A DNA stretch of 64,000 bases from Miscanthus floridulus (Eukaryota; Streptophyta; Magnoliopsida; Poales; Poaceae). The notes under the pieces are model-generated. The model did not search any database. It saw only the letters and a list, made by a program, of their open reading frames with translations, and was not told where the DNA came from. The stretch spans positions 35,163,835 through 35,227,834 of the forward strand of contig NC_089593.1 in NCBI RefSeq assembly GCF_019320115.1. The letters run 5' to 3'. A program made the position numbers and the translations under genes. This document shows, piece after piece, positions 1 to 11,622 of the stretch (positions are counted from its first letter, which is position 1; every line of letters starts with the position of its first letter).

Positions 1-196
1 CTACAAGTCAGATAGATTTACTAAATTCAAGTCAAGATAGCAATCCAACACCACCTCTGAACCAGCCATCACATGCTCGGCGTGAGAAAACACAGGGAGA
101 TAGTAAGTGATGCTTATTGTGATTTTATTTTGATGTTCAGTTCAGTTTTCCCTATGTAAATGATTTTGTTTAATCTCTTGCACTGTATATTGTTTC

Positions 197-2108
197 AATG
201 GACAAGACTCCCAAAAGAGGAAGGCACGAGGTACTGTGAAAGGATTGGCAGCCAGCCAAAAGAGATCCAAGCAGGGCAGTCAGAAGCTTAAACTCCAATT
301 CTCTAGACATGGAGGAGCTGTAGGTGAGAACGCACGCACATTTACTGATGAAATAGTAGTGTACACAAGGAAAAAAGCATCACTCATTGGGGTGAGAACA
401 TGGAAGGATATCCACCAAGATATCAAAAATCCAATAGTATCTGATATGATGGTAAGTTTCTGATTTGTTTTTGCTAGCATACACAAGTTTTGTTACCAAA
501 TTATTTAAGAAGTGATCCTAGAATTTATGTTTTATATGTTGAACAACATAAGTGGGACATTGAGAATAACTGAAGAAAACAGGAAAAAGATATGGACCAT
601 TCGCTAATGAGCGTTACAAAGGATGGCGACCAACATTTAGTGCTACATACAGGGCATACACACCTATGAGGAGAGAATGAGACATAAGCCAGAAGAGTTG
701 GACATTGTTGAATGGCACTATCTGGTTTTGTATTTTGGCAAGGCAAATTTTCAGGTTTGATGACCTTTACTTTATTCTTGCCATTTGCACTTGATGAAAT
801 AAAGGCTATGTTTTGGTACATTGCAATATTTTTTTATAATCAACTCCTTGTGCAGAGGGTTAGTTGCAAGAATTCTCGGAATCGACAGAATGTAAAGGTA
901 CACCATCGGGCAGGATCAAAGACTTTTTCTCAGTGTAGCTTTGAGAAGGTAATAACTTCAAAAGCACATGACCATGCTTCCTTACCTTTTGAAATATCGC
1001 TAATTTGTTACATTCTTGCCTAATTAAAGGGACCCAGAGCCAAATGATTTGGAGTCTTTCATGATCATGCATAGTAAGAATGGGCAATGGACAAGCCAAG
1101 AATCTAGGGATGTCTATGTGAGTATATAACAGTTTGTACAAACCTTATTAACTGATGCAAAGTGAACCCCTACAAAATCATTTTCAATTAACTACTTCAA
1201 CTGTCCACCTTTGTTAGGATAATGCATGCAGCAAAATTTTGGAGAGGGAAACAGATGGAAAAAGCACTCATCATCTCAAACGTGGAGCAAAATCAGATTT
1301 TTTAGTCAGCCTACCAGGAAACAAGAAACTACAAATCAACCAAGATCTATGCTAATGGATACTTGGCAAAATACCCAACTAGAAGGCAACTATTGTCTGA
1401 GGATTACCAGTACCAAGTGCATCAGGAATCGGCACTAGTCGAAGCATTTTCAAAGCTACAAGAGATATTAGAATCTCAAGAGGCTGAAAGGGAAGCCGAA
1501 AGGGAAGAACATAGGCGTTAGATGGAAGAAATGATGAAGGCAAGGGAGGCCGATAGAGAAGCTCTTAGGCAAGAGTTTATGGCAATGATGCAACCAACAC
1601 ATGTACAAGCATCAATACAACATGTAATAGTCGGCTACAAACCATGCATTATTTTCGTAGTTTCAAACTCCACTCATGATTTTTCTGACCAAGATTGAAA
1701 TGCAGGCTAACAAAGATGGGGGACAAAATACAAAGGTTGCTGCTACAACAAACATGGATGAAGAAAATGTAAATATAGAAAGTGAAGAAATATCACATCA
1801 TCATGTAGTTTGAGAACTAAAACGTATTTAATGTTGTCATGTGATAGTCCTTAGTATGAGGCATAATTTTCCCTCCATCTATTGATTTGTAGGAAAACCA
1901 AGATAGCATCCCACCACAAACACAACTCGCAGCTACAACAACGGCAGGTACAAGTAATGGTCACACAACTAGAAATAGTGCTGCGAATAAGACTCAAACT
2001 GGCCAAAACAAAGGAGGGGATACGATAGTTAGTTTTGCTACTACTAAAGCACTGAGGGATGCTGCGGCTAAGAAATGAGCATTATCCAAAAGGAATCAAC
2101 AAGCTGGC
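197..2108 (+). pseudogene. Transposase_24-type (Ptta/En/Spm) CACTA gene, decayed
   Basis: This is an exon series that reads like the Transposase_24 family carried by plant CACTA elements as their second gene; the family is known by association with the transposon, and its exact role is not settled. Exon blocks: about 197-451, containing RGTVKGLAASQKRSKQG and ending at a GTAAGT donor at 452; about 595-755 with KPEELDIVEWHYLV; about 855-948 with RHRAG-like KVHHRAGSKTF; about 1029-1120 with DPEPNDLESFMIMHSKNGQ. From about 1230 to 1640 there is a Glu/Arg/Met-rich stretch (EAEREAEREEHRR) typical of a coiled coil. The C-terminal part ends at a TGA at 2076-2078, or reads on to a possible donor near 2109 if that stop is a mutation. 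In-frame stops (for example after IF near 1300 and after EEHRR near 1520) and a shift near 660 show that it is broken. Exon limits are by eye. Confidence 0.75.
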
Positions 2109-2589
2109 AAAGCACAGGTGATTTTTGACTCCACTATCTGTGAATATTTCTGAATCAGATTTAGTTGGCTAGTTCCTGTTACTGTAAAGTGAAATGATAC
2201 TTAGCTGAATACTAAGTTACTGTTTGCTAAATATACTAGTGTTAATGATTGTTTTAGGAGCAAGATAGAGTTTGAGTGGAGCGCACAACTGATGGATGGT
2301 CAATGTCAAGCCTACCTTTGCTACAGTGCTACGCATAGCTTATTACATTTTGAACTGTTCAAAGTAGCTATTGTGCGTCAGATACCTTATGTGTTTCAGT
2401 TGTTGTGCGTGTGTTATCAACTAAGTTTGACATTGGATGTGGTTTCATTAATGAGTTGTACGAACAAAGCATATTTTGGATTAATGGATGTCTAAATGCT
2501 TCTTTCATCATATATTGTTTGGCATGCAATTATTGTTTGAAGCAAACAAAGCGTTGCAACATGGACTATCGACAAAATAATTTGGTGTT

Positions 2590-3290
2590 GCAATATATGA
2601 TATAGCAACAAACAAACTGGTGTTGCAAAAAACATCATACCAATAGAATAGTGGGTGTTGCAATAGAGTCTCCAAACTGTAGCAACACAATAGTTAGCGT
2701 GGCAATAGAGGGTCCAACAATAGCAAGCAGTATTGATTGTTACAATAGAGAGGCAACCTCTAGCAACCAAACATTTACCATGGCAATAGACGGATGCACC
2801 TATAGCAACCACAATGTTTAGTGTTGCAATAGAGAGGCTACCTCTAGCAACCAAATATTTATCAGTGGCAATAGACGGTTCCACCTATAGCAACCAGTAT
2901 TGATCGTTGCAATAGAGAGGCTACCTCTAGCAACCAAATATTTATCGTGGCAATAGACGGTTCCACCTATAGCAACCACCGAGATAGTGTGGCAATAGAG
3001 GGTCCATCTATTGCAATGCTATTGATGCATGGCAATAAGGTCTATTGCAACACCAAATATCGTTGATAGTGCACCTATTGCCACACTTTAGGGTTCATGG
3101 CAATAGGTATTTTTAGTGTTGCTATAGGGGAAAATCTATTGCAGCACCAAAGAGAGTTGTTGGGCAAACCTTTCCCCACAGTTACTATGGCAACGCCTAC
3201 CAACTGAAAATTTTCCATTGCAATTTTGTCTTTCGCAACCATTTTTAGTATATTGCAACGCTTTTAGGCCGTTGCATCAGGGGTAAAACC
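2590..3290. repeat. CACTA subterminal repeat array, 83-84 bp period in its centre
   Basis: Short motifs such as TTGCAATAGAG, CTCTAGCAACC and TGGCAATAGACGG recur in both orientations through this stretch. In the middle three larger units follow each other, their AGAGAGG blocks beginning at 2747, 2831 and 2914, which gives periods of 84 and 83 bp. Each unit contains an imperfect palindrome, TTGCAATAGAG and CTCTAGCAA flanking a short loop. The outer part (3000-3290) has single motifs closer to the terminal inverted repeat. Position and layout fit a CACTA subterminal region. Confidence 0.8.
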
Positions 3291-3301
3291 TTGTAGTGAT
3301 C

Positions 3302-6300
3302 TTTTATTATAGTAGCTGGCTCCAAATTTGGATGGAATATGCCAAAATAGTGTGATCAAGGGAAGCACATCGCATTGGCCACGCCCTTACCCGGCTATGC
3401 CATCGCCCACACCCTGCTCTGTGCGCGCCAGTGCGCCCAGGCCACCATGCCACACCCACGTCGCCTCTGCCTGCCCCTGCTCACGCCCAGTGCCCATGCC
3501 ATGCTACTCCCTCGCCACGACCTTATCTACTGTGCTTGCCCTTCTTTTATCGCTCCCTCCCTTTCGCTCCATTGCTCTTACCACCTGCCAAGGCCGAGCT
3601 CTAGAGTTCACGGCCATGCAATCCATTCTCGCTGCTGCATTCAGTCGTAGGTCGAGTTGATCTCGCCCCCTCCTCCACCTTGCCCCTCGCTGTGCCCAGC
3701 GTGCGCTCGGTGTAGCCCGCGTTGCTGGCAGCCACCGTGGCACTTGCTCGGGCCGCCATCGCACGAGCACGTGGCCTGGCTGCTGTGCCCTGCCCTAGCG
3801 TGAGCGAAGCCTAGCCAGCGGGTGCACAATGGTTGCTCGATTCCACGCAGCTCGCTCTCACTACCTGTCATGCCCCACAGCATCCGCTGCCGCCAGCCTG
3901 CGCGTAGCCAAAGCCGCACGCACAGACACGGCTAGCCCTCCACACTCCTCCTTCCGGCCGAGCTGCCGTGCCCACGCATGCGACCGGGGTCACCGCTGCT
4001 CCCTGCACACTGCCCTCACCCTCATCGGTGGCCTCTATCGGCCAAATTAGTCCTATCGCGGCCCTCCTCTACTCGGTAAAGATGAGGAAGAAGAAGAGAA
4101 CAACCTCGTGCTTAAATAGAAGCTTTTCGAGGGTTCCGAATGCAAATCTCATGACTCACATGAATAGTATTGCTAGACTTACAGGTTGGTTCCAGAAAAG
4201 CTCAGGGGCCTCGGCGTAAAGTGTTTGTCTTTTATGGGTTTTCCTTTTCTTTTATGTTTAAATTGGCTGAAACTTTGAAAATTTATAGTAAATCAGTAAG
4301 AAAATCATAAAAATACCAAACTAGTTTTGTTACACTCCACACAACTAGATCTATGCAGTAGATACATAATATGACATGTTTTAGTATAAAAGTTTTGCTA
4401 TAGATATTTTCCTATGCTTTATAATGTTAAATTCATATCTGTTGTTTTATGAATCCAATTGCTATGAAATTTTTCCGGTAGGTTAATTGTTGCATGCTTG
4501 TATTGTGGTAAAAATTTCATGTTCAATGGATATTTATTTACTGAGTTATTGAATTATCATGTGTCACATGCTTTTATTGCCATTAAATCTTAATTAACTG
4601 TTAGTAAATAATATGCTTATCCAGAAATTATGAAATTCATGCAGTAGTTATGTTTAGTTAATATATATCACCCATAAATTTTTCATGTCCAAAATAGATG
4701 TTTGGTGCACCACCTTTTTATTACTTGGTTATAATTATTAAAGCTTTTATATATGTTAGGTGTTTAGATTAGGGTTAATATATGTTTGTCCATACTACTT
4801 GTTTTACATGATGGCTAGGCAAAAATATGTTTTGTAAGTAGAAGTGTGCTTGACATGTTATGATAAGCTTTCACTTGTATGTTTAAAATGCAAACGGTTG
4901 TTTTGCTCACTTGTGTTAAGGTTGATAATAGTAACTCGCAAGTAAGTCGCTAGGAGAGGATAACAGGCAAACTCCAACGTTTAGTTACCCTTCACCGTGA
5001 TGACGTGATGCTTGTATTGTAGTGTTTGTAAATGTCTTGTTATGCTTGTTTGACTTAAGCATGCATTGCATTATTGCATATCATTTAGGAACGACGATCA
5101 ATCGATGGATCAACTAAAGGATGTTGCCGTCAAGCGAGAGATGGATGTCATGGTGATCAGTCCTGAAGGTGATGGTTGATCATGTTGAAGATGGAGCCAA
5201 CTAACTTAGTGTTATTAAGTTACCCAGGCAAGCCCCGGTGCATAACCCCTATTTTTAAAGAACTTATTATTATGTTGTTTGTGCATTATTAAGTTTTAGG
5301 AGTTACTTGAAACCCACCTGCATAAATATTCTATCCTATGAGTCCTACTAGTATGACAGGAATCGTGTAGTATGCCATGTTATAGGGCTACAGGAGAAGT
5401 CGAGTGATGGACGGTCACTCGCGATAAATAGGTGATGGTTATAATATTACTACTATCACACGGATTTAGAGATGGATAATAATTGGAGACTAGGCCGGAA
5501 GTGGAAAATTGGATTTTTGTTGGGGAATTGGTGGGTGCAATAGAGCGCGGCCCTGGGTGCACGTTTCCCGCCTGTGTCGGTTAAGGACTGTACCGTTAGT
5601 AGCGATGTGGCAAGTTTGAAGGTACTGAACACATAACAGGGGCCTGAGTTACAGTTGACCATGAAGCTAAGTACTTCCCTATGACTCAGGGTCCCTAAAA
5701 AGTTTACTGGAGTGTTAGACTGACCATTTGAGGAGTTGTTAGGAGGCGGGGGATGTCCAGGGTAAAACTTATGAGGGGGAAACCAGTCGCTGGTTCGCGG
5801 GACGGGCCTAATAGGGTGGGTTCCCAGGGATGGTCGGGGCGCTTTCAGACCTAGGTCGTACAAGAGGAAAGGTAGCCTTGTACTTGCTCCTTCGAGAAGT
5901 ATGGGCGTGTATTTGGGATTGCCCAGTTGGATGTACATCAATTGCAATCGCCGTCCTCCTTGGATATGGATACCACTTGTCACACCACTACTATCATAGT
6001 TAATGCAATTGGAACATGGAGATGATGATGAGGCTACTGCGGAATTATGAAATATATCCTGATTGCTTACCACATGCTTGAAAATAGATCAGGTGCTTAC
6101 TTAAATGGTTAAGTAATGAACTTGATGTGACTGCTAAAACTTTGAATATAAGGTTGCACTATTAGTAATGCTTCTATGCAGAAACAATGAAACAGCTAGC
6201 CAAATAGCCCCTGCATATCCTTGAGAGTCGGGAGACTACTCCCACCTAGTCGGGTAAGTCTTGTGGATTACATTGTGTACTTAGGGTTTTATCCCCCCTG

Positions 6301-6690
6301 TTGCAGGTAGTAGGTGGATGCTGGAGCTGACTGCTGTGTATGGATACCTCCTAGTGGGCTCAGCGAGATAATCCTTACGCTACAATCATAGTAGTTTTAC
6401 TCTTACATCTCTACCTCTGTCTCAACGTTCAAAATTGTTAACTTCCGCTGCTTTTATGAAATTGTTCTGTCAAACTCTGATTTTTTGTAAGCTTGTGATG
6501 TATGAAATGGTTAAGAATGTTGTAAGCTTTATTCACTTGTTTATGATCCTGATGAAAATGTGGATTTTTCGAGTTCTACTATTGGGTGTACTCGACAGAC
6601 TACCGGGTTTAACTTGATCTCTTGCGTACTTAGTGTCAAATGGCTGACAAGTATACTTGGAATTAGGTTAAATTGGACGGTTCTGCCACA
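3302..6690 (+). mobile_element. Large-LTR retrotransposon LTR remnant (3' part), + orientation
   Basis: This stretch is related, in reverse complement, to the LTR at 55588-60079. A block at 5222-5249 matches the complement of 57087-57114, a block at 6295-6380 corresponds to 56040-56125, and the remnant ends at 6690 with GGTTCTGCCACA, the same terminus (GCCACA) as that LTR. Both also share a GC-rich segment, here 3370-4060. The left end is replaced by the CACTA insertion ending at 3298. No TGGTATCAGAGC primer site follows 6690, so this is a 3' LTR, a solo LTR or a truncated copy. ORFs in it (for example 3328-3660 and 5456-6073) have no recognisable protein content. Confidence 0.7.
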
Positions 6691-7270
6691 CAATATATGC
6701 AACATGTGCAACATCCCGATCTACTTTTGCAACATCCAAATGAAGCATCTGAAACACTTGAAACATACGCTTTCAACATGCGCTTTTAGCACAATGTCAC
6801 CTTGTTGCTTGGACGAATGGACACTCTTCATTGTGGAGCTCAACGCCAGCGCATGCATCTCACTGGTACAGTAGCGACGTGGCTCACCTACGATTCTCCA
6901 ACACTTGCTCGTGGCCTAGGCTCGCGCCCGTCTGCGCGGCCCTGTTGCTGCTACTCCAGCGTCGCTGCTCGCTCAGCCGCAGTCGTCCTAGCGTGGCGCA
7001 ACCGGCGATGGGGTGCGGCGTGGTGGGGAGAATGGCACTGACGCGACGCCACGACGGGGGATGGGGCGCGGTGGGGGAAGGAGGCGCAATGGGACAAATG
7101 GATGAGCGGCCCGGAAACGCTCAGCCACGACGCGACGGGCAGATGAGCGAAGTGGGTATTTTTTTGAGAGGTCGATTCCCCTGCGTAGATTGGGAGCGGC
7201 TGTCGGATGGGATGGACGCCCGTGGCTGAGCGGTTCCGGATAAACAGGAGTGAAGGTATGTTATACATAG
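6691..7270. repeat. Unclassified CAACAT-rich and GC-rich repeat
   Basis: The left 130 bp contain repeated GCAACAT, TGAAACA and TTGAAACATACG words, a composition common in dispersed grass repeats. A GC-rich section follows (6890-7230). I see no terminal repeats, no splice pattern and no protein match. The overlapping ORFs on both strands look like products of GC-rich sequence. Confidence 0.4.
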
Positions 7271-7811
7271 AAAGTGCAAATGCACCCCCTTAAAAATAAA
7301 AATACAGTGATTTATCGACATTCTACCATATATGTATCCCCATATGATCCATGTCTATGAACCCACAAGGCAAATGTATTCCTCTAATTTGCTCTAACTT
7401 CGCTACTTCCAATAAATGAGATCCAATGTTGATGAACTTCTTAGCTATGTGCACAATATAGAATAACTAAAGCATTTGCTTGAAACAAAATATACCTAAG
7501 TGTGTCCACTTTCCTAGATCAATTTCCATGATCAGACTGGCACCATACATATCTGATATCCAAATAATGCGACTAGAACCTATGTCAGGAGAGAAACCTG
7601 ACCCTAGAGAAAGGGAATTTAACTATTTAGTATCTAGAAAGATTTACATATTACATGGAAATAATGTCATGGGTTGGAATAATTCAGAAATTTAATTAAC
7701 TAATCAGACTTTATTTATGATGTACTGTAGATAAGAACAAATTTGATCATGTTGAGTTGTGTTTGGACGCTTTCATAATTCACTACTAGTCTCTTCAATT
7801 CTTAGGTGACA
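7271..7811. other. No recognised gene
   Basis: AT-rich intergenic sequence. A 71-codon ORF at 7480-7695 has no family resemblance and no supporting promoter. I see nothing else in it. Confidence 0.5.
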
Positions 7812-8180
7812 ATTCAGTTACTTTTAAAATACAACCCTAATGATGGTGGAAGTATGGAAAAAAAAAATGATGCTGATGCTGATGCTGCCGTCAAATGGAA
7901 GGATACACCTTGTGCTGCTTAAAAGAACAGTGATACGGTTGAGAAAAAGAAAAATGCTTCGTCATCATTTCAGTATGAACGTATGATTCAGTGAATGGAG
8001 ATTCAGTTACTTTTAAAATACACTGTAATGATGGAGGAAGCATGGAAAAATGATGTTGCCATCATCAAATTAAAGTTTGACACCTTGTGCTGCTTAAATT
8101 AAAAGAACAGTGATACGGTTATCAGAAAGAAAATGCTCGTCATCAGTGGAGTATGAACGTATGTATGATTCAGTGAATAT
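7812..8180. repeat. Tandem duplication, 2 diverged units of about 189 and 180 bp
   Basis: Unit 1 (7812-8000) and unit 2 (8001-about 8180) both start ATTCAGTTACTTTTAAAATAC and end GATTCAGTGAAT. They share in order a GATGG(T/A)GGAAG block, CACCTTGTGCTGCTTAAA, AGAACAGTGATACGGTT and AGTATGAACGTATG. Unit 1 carries a short GATGCT triplet run near 7869-7887 that unit 2 lacks. Divergence and small indels show an old event. No coding meaning is apparent. Confidence 0.85.
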
Positions 8181-8597
8181 CAGATATGGACAACCTACTG
8201 CATTGATTCAGTCTATCTGTCAATATCACAATCTCCCCGATCCCTTTTTAAAATTTACTTTAAAAACCTACCCAACTATTGATATACCTCTGGCCTGTCA
8301 GAGCAAATTAACCACGTGCACCGCCATTGTTTTGGTAGCTGATTGGAACATTCTTAACAACGTACAGCTGGAGAGGCACGAAAGTTTAAACAATAATCAG
8401 TGGCCATTTTCGTCAATAAAAAGTATCAAAATTGTGTGCATGAACAAAGAAAGGCATTTCTAGCCTAGTCGCAGCCTTTTCATGTTTGATGCGCATGATA
8501 GGAGCATGACAGGTCTAAAGATCTATCAACTTCTTCCCCTATTAAGTCTAAACACCTAGAGGAGCTCTCAACTCGTAAGCTAACAATTAACAAGCTA
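8181..8597. other. No recognised gene
   Basis: The 117-codon ORF at 8110-8463 overlaps the tandem duplication on its left and shows no domain, promoter or splice evidence. The rest is AT-rich sequence without a feature I can name. Confidence 0.45.
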
Positions 8598-8785
8598 CTA
8601 CCTTCATCCCCAAAAAAAATGTAATTTTATATCTAGTCTATTTAAATTTAATAAAATTTAATGTATAGAAAAATATTATTAATATTTATAACTTCAAATA
8701 AATATACATTGAAAATAAATTTTATGATAAATCAAATGATACAATGTTTAATATGACAAACTTAAGATGGAATTGCATCCTTTCT
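8598..8785. mobile_element. Stowaway-like MITE (Tc1/Mariner-derived)
   Basis: The left end, CTACCTTCATCCCC followed by AAAAAAAATGTAATTTTATATC, is a diverged form of the CTCCCTCCGTCCC start of grass Stowaway elements, with TA just before it (8596-8597) as the expected target duplication. The interior has the usual AT-rich fold-back body (AATATTATTAATATTTATAA, then AAATAAATATACATTG). The right end, near GATGGAATTGCATCC, is degenerate, so the limit is approximate. Confidence 0.65.
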
Positions 8786-9590
8786 GTACATCCACCATTC
8801 CACCTCAAGATAACTTTCCATTTTGTACTTTATTCAGAGTCGACATATAATATGGTTTACCATTTCAAAACTTCTCCGTCCATCGTAACCTTTGTACTTT
8901 ATTCCGTTGATTGATGAGGAATACACAGATATGATGCTGCTAGGTACGTTGAAAATCATGCGAAAGATGCTTTTCCTGTCGGCAAGACCCCGATCGAGCC
9001 CAGCTGTCGCGGCCCATCAAATCTAACGCAGGGAGGAGAGAGGCCCGGGAACTTCTAGCGCTAGGAGGCTTGGCCCACATATTGATTTGCGTTTGTATTT
9101 TTTCTTTCTTTCTTTTTCTGTATGTTCTAATCCTTGAAAAACCATCACGTAAGTTTTATGATTTTATACGTCTTTCATACATCATTTCGAAATACTAGTT
9201 CCACATTTCGTAAAAGAAAAATTCAATATATATTTTAGAAGAAAATCATGACCTACTGTATTCAAATGTAGAACTAGTAGTTCACCAAAAAATTTATAAA
9301 ATTTTAAAAAAAGAAAATATTGTAGTTCGAGCTGTAACTAAAAATGATGGCGAACCTACTTCATTGTACATTAGATTGTTTTCTGTGCTATATGATGCCA
9401 GAAATAAATGAATAGATCAATCTAATGTGTCCCTTCATGAATAGCTTTTTGCTTAATTAAGGAGTATGTGGTTTTGCTGGTCCGGTAGAGAAAATATTAC
9501 AAAGCAACGCTACTGCAAAATTAATTTTAAGAGGCAACCTTTGTATTTTCAGGGACGGCCACGAACATCTCAGCCTTTATAAATGTCTTA
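8786..9590. other. No recognised gene
   Basis: Mostly AT-rich sequence with a short pyrimidine run (9100-9120). I see no exon-like ORF, RNA gene or complete repeat. Confidence 0.5.
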
Positions 9591-10365
9591 GGGTTTGTTT
9601 GGAATGCAGTATTTCCAAAGGAATTTCAAAGGATTGACAAACCTATGTTTTGCTGATGTCATATGCTGTTTGGATTGAAGGATTGGAGTTCTCAGTTCCT
9701 TTGGAAAGGTTTTCTTTACTGAAGGAAACACAGGAATTTTTACATCCACCAAAGTTTTTTTTTTAAGCCCGAGGCACTCTCTCGCTCTCGCGCGCTCTCG
9801 ACCGAGCGCTGCTCGCTGGTGGCCGCGCTGCGCCGCCCGCGACCGGCCGCAACGCGCCGCCCCGTCTTGCTCGTGGCGCCTAGATTCCAAACACGCCTCG
9901 GTCAGGCCTGGCCTCGCTGCGGCGTCCCCGCCGCGCGCTGCCGCCCCGGCTCCAGGGCTCACCTGTGCTCATCAGCCACACCGCGCCGCGCGGCCTCACC
10001 GGATGCGTCTCACTGCACGACCGCGTTAGCCCTCATCTCCACCACCCGAACCCAGCTACTCTCAACCCGTCAACCGTGGCTCTGGATGAGGATTAGATTA
10101 GGAGAGAGAAGTGCACTGGGAGAGAACGAGTGGATGAAGCGGTTGGCCGGATTCTTTTTTTTTTCCCCGTCATAGAAACATGTATGTGTGCAATAGTGGA
10201 TAGGCTTGTTCCATAGACCAATGGCTCCACTTGAAAGACGGTCATGGTCTCATGGACAAAATACAACTAACAGATTATCATTTAAACACATAATAATGAC
10301 CATTTATCATTCACATGCTTTGTATTTCTTATGTTATGAATTCCTGCGTTCCAAACACCTCTTCC
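9591..10365. mobile_element. Small terminal-inverted-repeat element with GC-rich core
   Basis: The left end reads GGTTTGTTTGGAATGCAG followed by TATTTCC. The right end (about 10340-10362), reverse complemented, reads AGGTGTTTGGAACGCAG followed by GAATTC, an imperfect inverted repeat of about 24 bp. The termini resemble non-autonomous hAT or PIF/Harbinger elements. TTA at the left and TTC at the right could be a decayed 3-bp duplication. The core (9770-10140) is GC-rich, with CTCTCGCTCTCGCG runs, and could be captured host DNA. ORFs on both strands (9588-9962 and 9819-10175) are not supported as genes. Confidence 0.45.
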
Positions 10366-10479
10366 CTTGGCTTTTGATGACCATGTACCCTTCGAGCAAG
10401 GGGCGCACAAATCTGAGGAGGTGTGACGTGCATGTGGACTAGAAATTGGTTCACCATTTGTCCACATGTTTGGATGGGA

Positions 10480-10709
10480 TATGGTTGTTTTTAGCTACTA
10501 GTTGTTAGAGTTTTGGTGTGGTTTTGGAAAAACTGGATTGTAGAGGGCGGTTGGCTTAACAGAACCACCCCTGAAATTTTCTTCCAGGGTCCGTTGTATG
10601 TTTGCCTCTACAAAGGTCAGATCTTTACAATCGATGGCGTAGACAGTTTGGAAAACCGACCATCAAAATTAATTTTGAACCTTGCCTGAAAATCAATTCT
10701 GCAGTAGTG
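10480..10709. mobile_element. CACTA element terminus (non-autonomous or truncated)
   Basis: Read on the - strand from 10709, this begins CACTACTGCAGAATTGATTT and continues with alternating motifs resembling the GAACCACCCCTGAAA and GGTCGGTTTTCC subterminal repeats of grass CACTA elements. This is therefore a right-hand CACTA end. I could not find a convincing left terminus, so the left limit is a guess. Confidence 0.6.
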
Positions 10710-11583
10710 TCTGAATCTAAGAAAAATTAATATTTGTGTTCTCATCCATATATATCTGTTCATATCCGGTCAATTTTATTCCTACTGTCAACAAAATCCA
10801 GTAACATATGTATCCCAATGGCCTTGGCAATTAGGTCTCCTAAAACCACTGTGCCCACATGAAAGATAATAAGTCAGAGAAAATATATGAAAGCAAAACA
10901 AATAAATATGTGGCAATCGACTGATCAACATCCTGATATATCTGCCGGTTGATCTATCCAATTTGCAATTCCCTGTTGCATTAGTTTGTGAAACCAAGCC
11001 GGCCGATGGAAGAAAAATGGGCATCATCTTGAACCTCCAATGATATTGCTAGCCCGTCGTGCATTTATGTTGAATCAACGTTGCCATCAGGGTGCCCAAA
11101 GAAACTAAGCGTTGAGAATAGGTGTATTGGTCATGTTTTGAAAGTGAAAAAAATCAAATGCATAGACTGAGTGAGGCTGACTTTATGACTGGCTAGCAAA
11201 GAGATAGAAAAGCAAGGGACGCAATGGGTCCTAGCTCTTTATGAAGCACACATTTCGTTTGTTCCTTTTTTCACCATTTTACTTTTGTGTAGTATAAACC
11301 AGGATGGAATTTGTATTTAATTATATTTTGCGTACTGCAACAACGGGTTCTGTCAGTCAGCTGCCCCCCAAAAAACAACTAACATATATACATAACAATG
11401 AACATATAGCAAAAAGTCACGATCGAGTGCATAAACGCATATACAAGAAACAAACTAAACTACACTAAAAATCATGTAATCAGCATTACATAAAAAAAAT
11501 GACGCAAACACAGAAAGAATAGGTACAACAAGTAGCAGCTAGCACCTACAAATGCATGCTACAACTACGAACTCATGGGGCAT
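10710..11583. other. Downstream flank of the proline-rich gene; no gene seen
   Basis: AT-rich sequence between the CACTA end and the poly(A) signal of the - strand gene at 11623-13045. A 79-codon - strand ORF at 10788-11027 has no recognised content. Confidence 0.5.
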
Positions 11584-11589
11584 TTTATT
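11584..11589 (-). terminator. Poly(A) signal AATAAA for the proline-rich gene
   Basis: On the - strand AATAAA lies 34 bp beyond the stop codon of the gene ending at 11623. This would give a very short 3' UTR. Plants use degenerate signals, so a more distal site is also possible. Confidence 0.45.
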
Positions 11590-11622
11590 CAGATACTACT
11601 ATAATGGCTAGAGGACTCTTCA

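Larger units (their letters stand above)
1..3298 (+). mobile_element. CACTA (En/Spm-type) DNA transposon, right-hand part
   Basis: The element enters from the left window edge and ends at 3298. Its last bases (3291-3298) read TTGTAGTG on the + strand, so the reverse complement begins CACTACAA, the terminal inverted repeat signature of plant CACTA elements. The 700 bp before the end are packed with short direct and inverted subterminal repeats, as expected for transposase binding regions. A spliced gene of the Transposase_24 type lies at 197-2108 in the same orientation. The 3-bp target duplication expected of this superfamily would be ATC (3299-3301) on this side; the partner is outside the window. 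The gene has several stops, so this copy is probably not autonomous. Confidence 0.85.

Noticed and set aside
5456..6073. 205-codon - strand ORF
   Set aside because: Falls inside the LTR remnant, with no domain and no conservation in the matching LTR at 55588.
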